Shown here: one piece after another, positions 55,014 through 64,000 of the stretch
Numbering within the stretch: the stretch's first letter is position 1
Layout: each line of letters begins with the position of its first letter
The notes under the pieces: generated by a model
The model's database searches: none
What the model was told of the DNA's origin: nothing
Seen by the model: the letters and a program-made list of their open reading frames with translations, nothing else
Assembly (NCBI RefSeq): GCF_030758345.1
Contig: NZ_JAVAMO010000011.1
Location: 1 to 64,000 of the forward strand
Source: Ruegeria discodermiae
GTDB taxonomy: Bacteria; Pseudomonadota; Alphaproteobacteria; Rhodobacterales; Rhodobacteraceae
Reading direction: 5' to 3'
Length of the DNA: 64,000 bases
Translations under genes and position numbers: made by a program

Positions 55014-55945
55014 TGTGCGGTCACGTCAATGGCCATGTCGGAGACCGGATTGACGCTGTCGGTCAGGCCCTTGTCCTTGAGGAACTCTTCGAACCTGATG
55101 TAGCGACCCGCATCCAACCCGGCGGGGCGCAGTGCAAAGCGGGTCAGAGTGTCTTTCCAGGCCCGCTTGTTAAGCTCATCTTGCAATTCCGGCGAGGTGC
55201 CCGAAAAAATCTCCCAGCTTTCTTGCGGATGGTTCACGATGAACTGCGTGGCCTTTTCGGTCGCGTCCAGAAAGCGCGCCACCTTGTCGGCATCCATGTT
55301 CGCCGGGTTGGCGACATAGATCAGCTCATCATAAGGCGGCACGCCCTCTTCCTCGATATAAAAGCAGGTGCCGGGGCGCCCTTCGATATCCATCTGGTTC
55401 AGCTCGAAGTTCCGATAGGCCCCGATCACCGCGTCGACCTGACCGGACATCAGTGAAGGCGACAGTGAGAAGTTCACATTGACCAGTTCAACTTCGTCCA
55501 GCTTGACGCCGTAATTGCCCAGAACCGTGCTCAGCACCGCTTCTTCCACACCGGCGACCGAGAAGCCGATCTTCTTGCCCTTTAGGTCGGCGGGCGTCTT
55601 GATCGGCCCGTCCTTAAGCACCAGCAGGCAGTTCAGCGGCGTGGCAACCAGCGTACCGACACGTTTCAGCGGCAGACCCTCATGGATTTGCAGATGCAAC
55701 TGCGGCTGATAGCTGACCGCCAGATCGCCCTGACCGGCCGCAACCAGACGCGGCGGGGCGGACGGATCGGCGGGGGCGATGATCTCGACCTCAAGATCCT
55801 GATCCGTGAAGTAACCCTTTTCCTGCGCCACGATGATGGGCCCGTGATCCGGGTTCACGAACCAGTCCAGCAGGACAGTCATCTTGTCTGCGGCAAAAGC
55901 CGGAGTGGCGGCAAGGAGCGCCAATGTGGTGAGAATTTTCTTCAT
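55010..55945 (-). CDS. thiY: ThiY-like pyrimidine precursor-binding protein
   Basis: This 311-residue periplasmic protein has a signal peptide (residues 1-18, MKKILTTLALLAATPAFA). The NMT1/THI5-like binding domain shows VLLDWFVNPDHGPIIVAQEKG (about residue 24), a pattern typical of formylaminopyrimidine or hydroxymethylpyrimidine binding. CCSAG-like yeast Thi5 residues are absent. The ATG at 55945 is used because of the clear leader; the frame upstream runs inside thiF. It feeds the ThiX/ThiZ transporter. Confidence 0.88.
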   Translation of the reverse strand: MKKILTTLALLAATPAFAADKMTVLLDWFVNPDHGPIIVAQEKGYFTDQDLEVEIIAPADPSAPPRLVAAGQGDLAVSYQPQLHLQIHEGLPLKRVGTLVATPLNCLLVLKDGPIKTPADLKGKKIGFSVAGVEEAVLSTVLGNYGVKLDEVELVNVNFSLSPSLMSGQVDAVIGAYRNFELNQMDIEGRPGTCFYIEEEGVPPYDELIYVANPANMDADKVARFLDATEKATQFIVNHPQESWEIFSGTSPELQDELNKRAWKDTLTRFALRPAGLDAGRYIRFEEFLKDKGLTDSVNPVSDMAIDVTAQ

Positions 55946-55961
55946 GTTATCAATACCCTGT

Positions 55962-56927
55962 TCATGAGGTGGAGGCCGCGACGAGGACGATCTCGCCGGG
56001 CCAGATTTCTGTGATCTGTTCTGCTGCCCGCCAGGCCCGCAGACCGGTAGCGCAGCACAGCGCAAGCGGAGTATCGGGATCGGGAAGCGCGGCGTGCAGT
56101 TGATCCGGCGCGATCCGCACGGCGTCCGGATGGGCCGGAATTGCTGCTTCTATGGCATCACGCAGTTCGAAGATCTTATACTGAGCACCGAGGCTGGCCG
56201 GGGCCACAAAGGCAAAGCCGCTTTCGGGCTCAGGCGCGGAGTCAAACCGGAAGGTCGAGAGGCGAAAACTCTTGGCCTCGACCTGCACCATCTGACCGAT
56301 GGGCGATGGGTCAAACCCCAGCAAGACCGACAGCGCCATCTGTGCTTGCAGCGCGCCGATCATTGCCACAACAGGCCCTAGCACACCCGAACTGGCGCAG
56401 TTTTGCGTGTTGTCGGGCATCTCGGGGAACACCGCGCGCAGGCTGGGACCGTTGCCGCAGAACCCGCCGACATAACCGCCCAACCCCAGCGCCGAGGCGC
56501 TGATCAGCGGAGTTTTCAGATCGCGACAAGTGTCGCTCAATACATAGCTCGCCGCATAGCTGTCGGCGCAATCCAGCACGATATCCGCCTGCTGGACGAG
56601 TTGCGCCGCGTTTGCGGGGGTCAAGGCCTGCACAACGCCAACAGCCGAGACTTCGGAGTTGATTTCCTGACAGCGCATCGCGGCACGTAGCGCCTTGGGT
56701 TGACCGCAATCCGCCTCGCTGAACAAGGTTTGTCGATGCAGGTTCGACAACTCGACCGCGTCCGGATCAAGGATGGTCAAATGCCCGACACCCGCGCCTG
56801 CCAGAAGCGGCAGCAGCGGCGCGGCAAGACCGCCCGCACCGATTACCAGAACGCGGGCATCAGACAGCAATGCCTGACCGTCAGCACCGACCTCTGGCAA
56901 CTTCATCTGACGCGCATAGCGGTTCAT
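55962..56927 (-). CDS. thiF: ThiF/MoeB-family adenylyltransferase with rhodanese-like end
   Basis: This 321-residue protein adenylates a ThiS-type carrier. The ATP motif GAGGLAAPLLPLLAGAGVG (about residue 30), the RQTLF segment and the catalytic-region NCASSGVLGPV (about 177) are present. The C-terminal part (about 250-321) is a truncated rhodanese-like domain with an active-site-type loop CCATGLRAW. The two zinc-binding CxxC pairs of most ThiF/MoeB proteins are missing: the segments read PSLRAVFPE and FDSAPEPESGF. The ATG overlaps the thiE stop by four bases. Confidence 0.82.
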   Translation of the reverse strand: MNRYARQMKLPEVGADGQALLSDARVLVIGAGGLAAPLLPLLAGAGVGHLTILDPDAVELSNLHRQTLFSEADCGQPKALRAAMRCQEINSEVSAVGVVQALTPANAAQLVQQADIVLDCADSYAASYVLSDTCRDLKTPLISASALGLGGYVGGFCGNGPSLRAVFPEMPDNTQNCASSGVLGPVVAMIGALQAQMALSVLLGFDPSPIGQMVQVEAKSFRLSTFRFDSAPEPESGFAFVAPASLGAQYKIFELRDAIEAAIPAHPDAVRIAPDQLHAALPDPDTPLALCCATGLRAWRAAEQITEIWPGEIVLVAASTS

Positions 56928-57520
56928 CGCGTGACCTCGATCCATTGCCGGACACGCTCCTCGGGGTCAGGGTTCAGCGTGATGTCGGTCACGACCGAGA
57001 CGATATCCGCCCCCGCCTCCAACACGCCGGGCGCGCGTTCCACGCTCATGCCGCCGATGCCGACCAAGGGCACCGACCCGACGCGAGCCTTCCATTCGCT
57101 GACTTTCGGCAGGCCCTGCTGATGCCATTTCATCTTTTTCAGAATCGTCGGATAGACCGGGCCAAGCGCGATATAAGCCGGGTCAAGCGACAGGGCGCGG
57201 TCCAGTTCCGCGTCATCATGGGTCGAAAGTCCCAGTCTTAGACCCGCTTTTTGGATCGCAGACAGGTCGGCCTCGTCCAGATCCTCCTGCCCCAGATGCA
57301 GCCAATCGCACCCTTCATCAATGGCGATCTGCCAATAGTCGTTCACCACCAGCACCGCGTCATGGGTTCGGCACAGATCAACCGCAGTGCGGATCTGCGT
57401 GCGGATGATCGCCTCGGGGCGGTCTTTGATGCGAAGCTGCGCCAGCTTGACGCCCAGCGGCAGCATGCGCGCCAGCCAGGAAACATCATCAAAGATCGGA
57501 TAAAACCGGTCGAGCGTCAT
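56924..57520 (-). CDS. thiE: Thiamin phosphate synthase
   Basis: This 198-residue TIM-barrel enzyme joins hydroxymethylpyrimidine diphosphate with thiazole phosphate to form thiamin phosphate. VVNDYWQIA (about residue 57), [10 protein letters not shown] and the phosphate-loop region VPLVGIGGM are typical. It is a little shorter than many ThiE proteins. It overlaps thiG and thiF by four bases each. Confidence 0.88.
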   Translation of the reverse strand: MTLDRFYPIFDDVSWLARMLPLGVKLAQLRIKDRPEAIIRTQIRTAVDLCRTHDAVLVVNDYWQIAIDEGCDWLHLGQEDLDEADLSAIQKAGLRLGLSTHDDAELDRALSLDPAYIALGPVYPTILKKMKWHQQGLPKVSEWKARVGSVPLVGIGGMSVERAPGVLEAGADIVSVVTDITLNPDPEERVRQWIEVTR

Positions 57521-58287
57521 GACAGGAACGCCTTTCCGATCACCGGGGTTGACGGGGTCGCCATATCACGTGGTTCGATCGGGTCGGCCTGACAGGCCAA
57601 CCTGCCCGCCTCGACCGCTTGCGCCATGGCCCGGGCCATCGCTGCGGGATCACCGGCGCGGGCGACCGCAGTGTTGAGCAGGACGGCGTCAAACCCCAGC
57701 TCCATCGCGTGGGCGGCGTGGCTGGGCAGGCCGATCCCGGCATCCACCACCAGCGGCGTGTCGGGAAATTCGGACCGCATGGCGCGCAGCGCGTATTCGT
57801 TGGCCAACCCCCGGCCCGACCCGATCGGTGCACCCCAGGGCATCAGTACCTCGCAGCCCGCGCCCAGCAATCGCTCGCCCACGATCAGATCCTCGGTGGT
57901 GTAGGGAAAGACCTCAAACCCGTCCTCGGTCAGGATGCGGGCGGCTTCGACCAGTTGAAAAACATCCGGTTGCAGGCTGTCGGTATGGCCGATCAGTTCT
58001 AGCTTGATCCAGGGGGTGTCGAACACCTCGCGTGCCATATGGGCAGTCGTGACCGCTTCTTTCACCGTGTGACAGCCAGCGGTGTTGGGCAGGATATGCA
58101 CTTCCAGATCTCGGATCATCTGCCAGAAGCTCTGCCCGGCACCGCCTGCCCCCTCGCGCCGTAGTGAGACGGTGGCAATGGCGGCCTTCGAGTCGCGAAA
58201 CGCTGCCTCAAGGATCGCAGGGCTGGGATATTGCGCCGTACCCAGCATCAGCGGGTTGGCCAGTTGGCTGCCGTAGAAGCTGCGCAT
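57517..58287 (-). CDS. thiG: Thiazole synthase
   Basis: This 256-residue TIM-barrel enzyme forms the thiazole ring from deoxyxylulose phosphate, dehydroglycine and ThiS thiocarboxylate. The substrate lysine is in [10 protein letters not shown] (about residue 96). [13 protein letters not shown] (about 150) and [28 protein letters not shown] (about 175) are highly characteristic. It follows thiS by three bases. Confidence 0.95.
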   Translation of the reverse strand: MRSFYGSQLANPLMLGTAQYPSPAILEAAFRDSKAAIATVSLRREGAGGAGQSFWQMIRDLEVHILPNTAGCHTVKEAVTTAHMAREVFDTPWIKLELIGHTDSLQPDVFQLVEAARILTEDGFEVFPYTTEDLIVGERLLGAGCEVLMPWGAPIGSGRGLANEYALRAMRSEFPDTPLVVDAGIGLPSHAAHAMELGFDAVLLNTAVARAGDPAAMARAMAQAVEAGRLACQADPIEPRDMATPSTPVIGKAFLS

Positions 58288-58290
58288 TGC

Positions 58291-58485
58291 TCAGCCCCCC
58301 TGCATCGGTGCGAGGATTTCGACGCGGTCGCCATCGGCAAGCGCGTGGCGGATCCGGGCGGATGAGGCGACAAAGACCTCGTTCACCGCCGTTGCCACGC
58401 GCCCGGAATAGCCGCATTCGGCCAACAACTCGGACAGGGTTGTGGCCGCCACCTCGCGGGGGTCACCGTTAACGATGATCTTCAT
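58291..58485 (-). CDS. thiS: Sulfur carrier protein ThiS
   Basis: This 64-residue ubiquitin-like sulfur carrier begins MKIIVNGDPREV and ends in the required di-glycine (APMQGG). ThiF adenylates and thiocarboxylates this end for ThiG. Its first 17 bases overlap the 3' end of thiO. Confidence 0.93.
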   Translation of the reverse strand: MKIIVNGDPREVAATTLSELLAECGYSGRVATAVNEVFVASSARIRHALADGDRVEILAPMQGG

Positions 58486-59446
58486 CGACGAACTCCGAAT
58501 GTGTGTTCTCTAGCGCCAGATCGGCGACACCCTGCGCCAGGGCCGGGGCCAGAAGATAGCCGTGCCGGTAGAGGCCGTTGGCATAGATGCGCCCGTTCCG
58601 GCGCCGGATACGGGGCAGGTTGTCGGGAAAGGCCGGGCGCAGGTCGACCCCGGTTTCCAGGATTTCCGCCTCACCAAAGGCCGGGTTGAGGGCAAAGGCG
58701 GCGCTAAGCAGTTCCAGCATCGAGCGGGCGGTGATCCGCGCCTTATCCTCGCTTTCGATCATAGTCGCGCCCAGCATAAAGATACCCTCGCCACGCGGCA
58801 CCACGTAAAGCGGGATGCGCGGATGCAGCAGACGCACCGGACGGCGGAGCGTCACATCGTGGCAGCGGATAACCAGCATCTCGCCCTTCACTCCGCGCAG
58901 ATCGACGAGCTGGTCGCGGGCGGCATAGCCGCGGCAATCAATGGCGTTTTCGAGCGTTGCAGACGCGGGTTCGGTGTAGAAAGGGACGCCCTTTGCCACA
59001 AGCGCCTTGCGTAGGCTTTTCAGCGCAGAACGGGGATCGAGATGGGCCTCTTGTGGAAAGTGCAGCCCAGCTTCGAAACCGCTCAAATCAGGCTCTAATT
59101 GGGTGATTTCGTCGCGACCCGCCTGCGCATAGCCTTCGGTGCGGCGCGAGAAACGACGCAGGTCGGGCAGGTCGCGGCGATGGGCCACAACCAGCGTACC
59201 GGAGCGATCCACCTCTGTATGTTGCGCCCACCAATCAATGGCAGTCTGGCCGTGGCGCAGCACCGGCTCCTCGGCATTTTCATATTCGCACCAGGGCGCC
59301 AGCATGCCGCCCGCCCACCAGGAACAACCATGCGGGCCAGGTGGGCCAGCAGGGTCAAAGACCTGCACCTGCGCGCCGCGCGCGGCCAGTTCAGTCGCCA
59401 CCGTCAGACCGGCCACACCGGCCCCTATGACAGAATGCAGCGTCAT
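58469..59446 (-). CDS. thiO: Glycine oxidase-type FAD enzyme ThiO
   Basis: This 325-residue FAD amine oxidase makes the dehydroglycine needed by ThiG. The dinucleotide-binding motif VIGAGVAGLTVATELAARG is at about residues 6-24. A DAO-family C-terminus follows (VDLRPAFPDNLPRI; NGLYRHGYLLAPAL, about 285). The ATG at 59446 overlaps the thiD stop by four bases; the frame upstream runs inside thiD. Confidence 0.9.
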   Translation of the reverse strand: MTLHSVIGAGVAGLTVATELAARGAQVQVFDPAGPPGPHGCSWWAGGMLAPWCEYENAEEPVLRHGQTAIDWWAQHTEVDRSGTLVVAHRRDLPDLRRFSRRTEGYAQAGRDEITQLEPDLSGFEAGLHFPQEAHLDPRSALKSLRKALVAKGVPFYTEPASATLENAIDCRGYAARDQLVDLRGVKGEMLVIRCHDVTLRRPVRLLHPRIPLYVVPRGEGIFMLGATMIESEDKARITARSMLELLSAAFALNPAFGEAEILETGVDLRPAFPDNLPRIRRRNGRIYANGLYRHGYLLAPALAQGVADLALENTHSEFVDEDHR

Positions 59447-60246
59447 TGTTCCCAGACCTGATGAAAGTGATGCACCGGCCCGTGGCCCTGCCCGATCTTC
59501 AGATCGTCGGCCTTTAGGATAGCGCCCTGCAGGTATCCATGGGCGCGCTGCATGGCCTCTTCCAGATCCTGCCCCTTTGCCAGCCCCGCGGCGATGGCAG
59601 AGGATAGCGTGCAACCGGTGCCATGGGTATTGATCGTGGCGCGGCGCGGCGCAGTATAATCGGCCAGCAGACCCACGCCGTTCACCAGCATGTCGTGACA
59701 GACCGGCCCATCGGCATGACCGCCCTTCATTACCACCGCTTGCGCGCCCAGCCCGATCAGGGCCTGCGCTTGCGCAAACATCTGCTCCTGCGTCTGGGCC
59801 GGTTTGACCTCAAGCAAGCGTGCCGCTTCGGGCAGGTTCGGGGTGATGACAGTGGCGCGCGGGATCAGAACGTCGCGCAGGGTCGCGACCGCCTCATTGG
59901 CCAGCAGCGCATCGCCGGATTTGGCGATCATCACCGGATCAAGGACAACGGGGCCACCAAAGCCCCGCAAGGCCTCGGCAACCGTATGGATGATCTCGGG
60001 CGAGGCCAGCATGCCGATCTTGATCGCACCCACATCCAGATCGCAGAGCACCGCGTCGATCTGGGCACGGATCACCTCCAGTGGGATGCCATGTACGGCG
60101 GTCACAGCCTGAGTGTTCTGCGCAGTGACGGCGGTGATGACGCTGGCGCCATAAACACCCAGCGCGGACATCGCCTTGAGGTCGGCCTGGATACCGGCAC
60201 CGCCCCCGCTATCGGAGCCTGCGATGGTCAGGGCAATTGGCGTCAT
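59443..60246 (-). CDS. thiD: Hydroxymethylpyrimidine/phosphomethylpyrimidine kinase
   Basis: This 267-residue ribokinase-family enzyme phosphorylates hydroxymethylpyrimidine twice. The motif [18 protein letters not shown] (about residues 6-23), [15 protein letters not shown] (about 105) and the ATP/anion hole [18 protein letters not shown] (about 210) are clear. The ATG at 60246 has GGGAG eight bases upstream; a GTG at 60255 is too close to that site. It is the first gene behind the TPP riboswitch. Confidence 0.94.
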   Translation of the reverse strand: MTPIALTIAGSDSGGGAGIQADLKAMSALGVYGASVITAVTAQNTQAVTAVHGIPLEVIRAQIDAVLCDLDVGAIKIGMLASPEIIHTVAEALRGFGGPVVLDPVMIAKSGDALLANEAVATLRDVLIPRATVITPNLPEAARLLEVKPAQTQEQMFAQAQALIGLGAQAVVMKGGHADGPVCHDMLVNGVGLLADYTAPRRATINTHGTGCTLSSAIAAGLAKGQDLEEAMQRAHGYLQGAILKADDLKIGQGHGPVHHFHQVWEQ

Positions 60247-60301
60247 CCATTGCACTCCCGTTTTGGGGACAATGGGCGGTGGGCACGCTCGGTATTCTGA
60301 G

Positions 60302-60385
60302 ACCGTTTCCTACGCCGGCACTGCCCGGATCAGGTTCGATGGGTTGGCGCAGATGCGGCTCTCAGCCCGGAGGCACCCCAACGGT
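60302..60385 (-). promoter_or_regulatory. TPP (thi-box) riboswitch
   Basis: On the minus strand the P1 arms ACCGTT and AACGGT close the aptamer. Inside are GGGGTGCC, the conserved CTGAGA, CGAACCTGATC and GTGCCGGCGTAGGAAA, the landmarks of the thiamin pyrophosphate aptamer. Downstream, TCCC (60266-60269) can pair with GGGA (60256-60259), hiding the thiD ribosome-binding site. That suggests translational repression when TPP is bound. The switch controls the whole ten-gene thiamin operon to thiX. Confidence 0.95.
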
Positions 60386-60450
60386 TTGCGCGTTCATCTC
60401 AGGGTCGCGACAAAGAATCAAGGGGAGAAATGACACAGCGCTACAAGAGC

Positions 60451-60483
60451 AAAACAAAAGAGCCGATCCATTGGACCGGCTCT
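60451..60483 (-). terminator. Intrinsic terminator of dnaK-dnaJ
   Basis: On the minus strand AGAGCCG and CGGCTCT form a stem extended by an inner GTCC/GGAT-type pairing with one mismatch. TTTTGTTTTG follows. It lies 22 bases past the dnaJ stop and insulates the thiamin riboswitch from dnaJ transcripts. Confidence 0.8.
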
Positions 60484-60505
60484 GATATAGGGAATTTCGC
60501 GGGCT

Positions 60506-61654
60506 TTAACCCTTCATGCCGTCCCAGAAGGATTTGACCGAAGAGAAAAAGCTGTGCGATTCCGGGTTGTTGTCATCGCTGATCTCTTCGAACTCGCGCA
60601 GCAGTTCCTTCTGGCGCGAGGTCAGATTGACCGGGGTTTCCACCGCCAGTTCGATGAACATGTCGCCAACACCGGCACCGCGCAGCGCAGGCATGCCCTT
60701 GGCACGCAGGCGCATCTGGCGGCCCGACTGGCTGCCCGAGGGCACCTGAACCCGGCCCCGGCCACCGTCAATTGTCGGCACCTCGATGGACCCGCCCAGC
60801 GCGGCCTTGGCCATCGAGACCGGCACGCGGCAATAAAGGTTCACGCCATCGCGTTCAAATAGGTCATGCTGCGCGACCTCGACAAAGATATAGAGATCGC
60901 CCGGAGGGCCGCCGCGCATCCCGGCCTCACCTTCGCCCGCCAGACGGATACGAGTGCCGGTTTCGACACCTGCCGGAATATTTACCGACAGCGCGCGGTC
61001 CTTTTCGACGCGGCCCGCACCCTGACAGACCTTGCAAGGGTTCTTGATGATTTGCCCAAGGCCGGAACAGGTCGGACAGGTGCGTTCAACTGTAAAGAAA
61101 CCCTGCTGAGCGCGCACCTTGCCCATGCCGGAACAGGTCGGGCAGGATGTGGGCTCCGCACCACCTTCGGCCCCGGTGCCTTCACAGGCGGAACAGGCCA
61201 CTGATGTGGGCACATTGATCGTCTTTTGCAAACCGGCAAACGCGTCCTCAAGCGAGACCCGCAGATTATAGCGCAGGTCCGAACCGCGCGCCGCCCGACG
61301 GCCGCCGCCACCACGCTGGCCGCCCATAAAATCGCCAAATAGGTCGTCGAACACATCCGAAAACGCGCTGGAAAAATCGCCGTTTCCGCCAAAGCCACCG
61401 CCCGGACGGCCACCACCGCCCATGCCGTTTTCAAAGGCCGCGTGGCCAAACCGGTCGTAGGCGGCCTTTTTGTCTGCGTCCTTCAGAACCTCATAGGCTT
61501 CGTTGGCTTCCTTGAACTGCGACTCCGCATTGGGATTGTCTTTGTTGCGATCGGGATGAAGCTCTTTGGCTTTGCGGCGATAGCCCTTCTTGATCTCATC
61601 CGCCGAAGCGCCCTTGGACACGCCGAGCACATCGTAATAGTCGCGTTTTGACAT
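60506..61654 (-). CDS. dnaJ: Chaperone DnaJ
   Basis: This 382-residue cochaperone has the J domain with HPD (about residue 33) and a Gly/Phe-rich linker (about 75-115). Four CxxCxGxG zinc repeats follow ([32 protein letters not shown] at about 145-205), then the client-binding C-terminus. The ATG at 61654 begins [15 protein letters not shown]; the frame upstream to 61711 reads through the intergenic hairpin and is not coding. It follows dnaK after 75 bases. Confidence 0.97.
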   Translation of the reverse strand: MSKRDYYDVLGVSKGASADEIKKGYRRKAKELHPDRNKDNPNAESQFKEANEAYEVLKDADKKAAYDRFGHAAFENGMGGGGRPGGGFGGNGDFSSAFSDVFDDLFGDFMGGQRGGGGRRAARGSDLRYNLRVSLEDAFAGLQKTINVPTSVACSACEGTGAEGGAEPTSCPTCSGMGKVRAQQGFFTVERTCPTCSGLGQIIKNPCKVCQGAGRVEKDRALSVNIPAGVETGTRIRLAGEGEAGMRGGPPGDLYIFVEVAQHDLFERDGVNLYCRVPVSMAKAALGGSIEVPTIDGGRGRVQVPSGSQSGRQMRLRAKGMPALRGAGVGDMFIELAVETPVNLTSRQKELLREFEEISDDNNPESHSFFSSVKSFWDGMKG

Positions 61655-61681
61655 CCGATTTTCCTTCTGCCTCAACGAGCA

Positions 61682-61709
61682 TGGGCCGGTCCGGATACCG
61701 GACCGGCCC
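61682..61709 (-). other. Strong intercistronic hairpin between dnaK and dnaJ
   Basis: GGGCCGGTCCGG (61683-61694) pairs perfectly with CCGGACCGGCCC (61698-61709) around a three-base loop. No T tract follows on the minus strand. It probably marks an RNA-processing or stability site, or reduces readthrough from dnaK to dnaJ; a terminator is less likely. Confidence 0.65.
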
Positions 61710-61729
61710 AATCAGGCACGGTTTACCCG

Positions 61730-63640
<1,911 letters not shown>

Positions 63641-63754
63641 GCGTTTCGATCCCTTTCTATTTCAAGGCGATGTCCCGGAACTTGAACCCGTTCTGGCATT
63701 CAAATTCCGATTCAGTGTTGCGCGACAGCACTACACCATCGCGCGTCCCGGCGT

Positions 63755-63783
63755 ATATAGGGGTCGGGCACAGGCGCTGCAAG
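63755..63783 (-). promoter_or_regulatory. Sigma32-type promoter of dnaK
   Basis: CTTG (63780-63783) and CCCTATAT (63755-63762) are separated by 17 bases on the minus strand. This resembles alphaproteobacterial RpoH promoters. It leaves an untranslated leader of about 110 bases before dnaK. Confidence 0.65.
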
Positions 63784-63856
63784 CACTCTGAAACGCGGGT
63801 TTTCGCGAATCTGTGACCTTTTTGGCAAGGCTTTGGCAAGGAATGGGAAGTCGGGG

Positions 63857-64000
63857 ATGAGCAGGCTGCTTTTGCGCGGGTTCGACATCAGGAAATCGTA
63901 TCTGGATGCTGCCGCGCAGGCGGGTCTGATCGAAACCCTGCGACCGATTCTGAAAGCGGCGCCACTCATCTCTCCGGTGACGTCGCGGGGCCAGAAAATG
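63857..64000 (+). CDS. alkB: AlkB-like 2-oxoglutarate dioxygenase, 5' part
   Basis: The first 48 codons of a rightward gene are present, cut by the window edge. The N-terminal sequence (LLLRGFDIRKSYLDAAAQ; LRPILKAAPLISPVTSRGQKM) matches from memory the start of alphaproteobacterial AlkB, which demethylates alkylated DNA bases. TCGGGG precedes the ATG. The iron and 2-oxoglutarate ligands lie beyond the edge, so the call rests on the N-terminus only. It is divergent from dnaK. Confidence 0.6.
   Translation, partial: MSRLLLRGFDIRKSYLDAAAQAGLIETLRPILKAAPLISPVTSRGQKM

Noticed and set aside
63712-63969. 85-codon leftward frame ahead of dnaK
   Set aside because: It covers the heat-shock promoter and the alkB start on the other strand and has no ribosome-binding site.

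Overview
The window reads as chromosomal DNA of a marine-type alphaproteobacterium of the family Rhodobacteraceae (Roseobacter group). The reasons are the high GC content, the rimP-nusA-ylxR-infB order, an argJ-mutT overlap beside secA, a motB-flgE-flgK-flgL-flgI block preceded by CtrA-like boxes, many substrate-binding transporters (TRAP, Opp, ThiXYZ), and genes for phosphonate, sulfonate and inositol use. All assignments come from reading motifs and gene order; no database search was run. I see no insertion sequence, prophage, CRISPR array or complete tRNA or rRNA gene.

Layout. 1-447: no gene, but a leftward stable-RNA-type promoter that probably drives an rRNA or tRNA unit beyond the left edge. 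448-8369: adenine deaminase, iolG-iolB, hpaR/hpaI, a DUF3095 cyclase-like protein, an LpcC-like glycosyltransferase and asd. 8582-9408: a perfect CtrA-type box followed by three tiny unrecognised genes. 9542-11185: a MuiA/DUF4139 secreted protein. 11232-16142: phnW-phnA-phnY for 2-aminoethylphosphonate use, with a divergent LysR gene. 16143-21464: an oligopeptide-type ABC transporter. 21634-23388: a di-haem peroxidase and a Sel1 protein with nearly touching divergent starts.

23488-31185 is the most notable region. A leftward unit encodes an SsuD-like flavin monooxygenase, an aldo/keto reductase, a flavin reductase and a complete TRAP transporter; a GntR regulator and a Gfo/Idh/MocA protein run divergently. 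The three enzymes match the SmoC-SmoB-SmoA set that desulfonates sulfoquinovose to glucose. Here a TRAP system replaces the usual ABC importer, and the Gfo/Idh protein is a candidate NAD-dependent sulfoquinovosidase.

31390-37985: 3-methyladenine glycosylase I and flagellar genes. 38027-43555: the rimP-nusA-ylxR-infB operon, with its own promoter and a terminator-like hairpin in the leader. 43635-43769: an overlooked 44-residue gene. 43961-49365: mutT-argJ, a parvulin isomerase and secA. 49466-52838: a secreted orphan, a PstS-like/OmpA fusion and radC. 52874-60385: one thiamin operon (thiD-thiO-thiS-thiG-thiE-thiF-thiY-tenA-thiZ-thiX) under a TPP riboswitch, combining thiazole synthesis with pyrimidine salvage. 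60506-63783: dnaK-dnaJ behind a heat-shock-type promoter. The right edge cuts an alkB gene.
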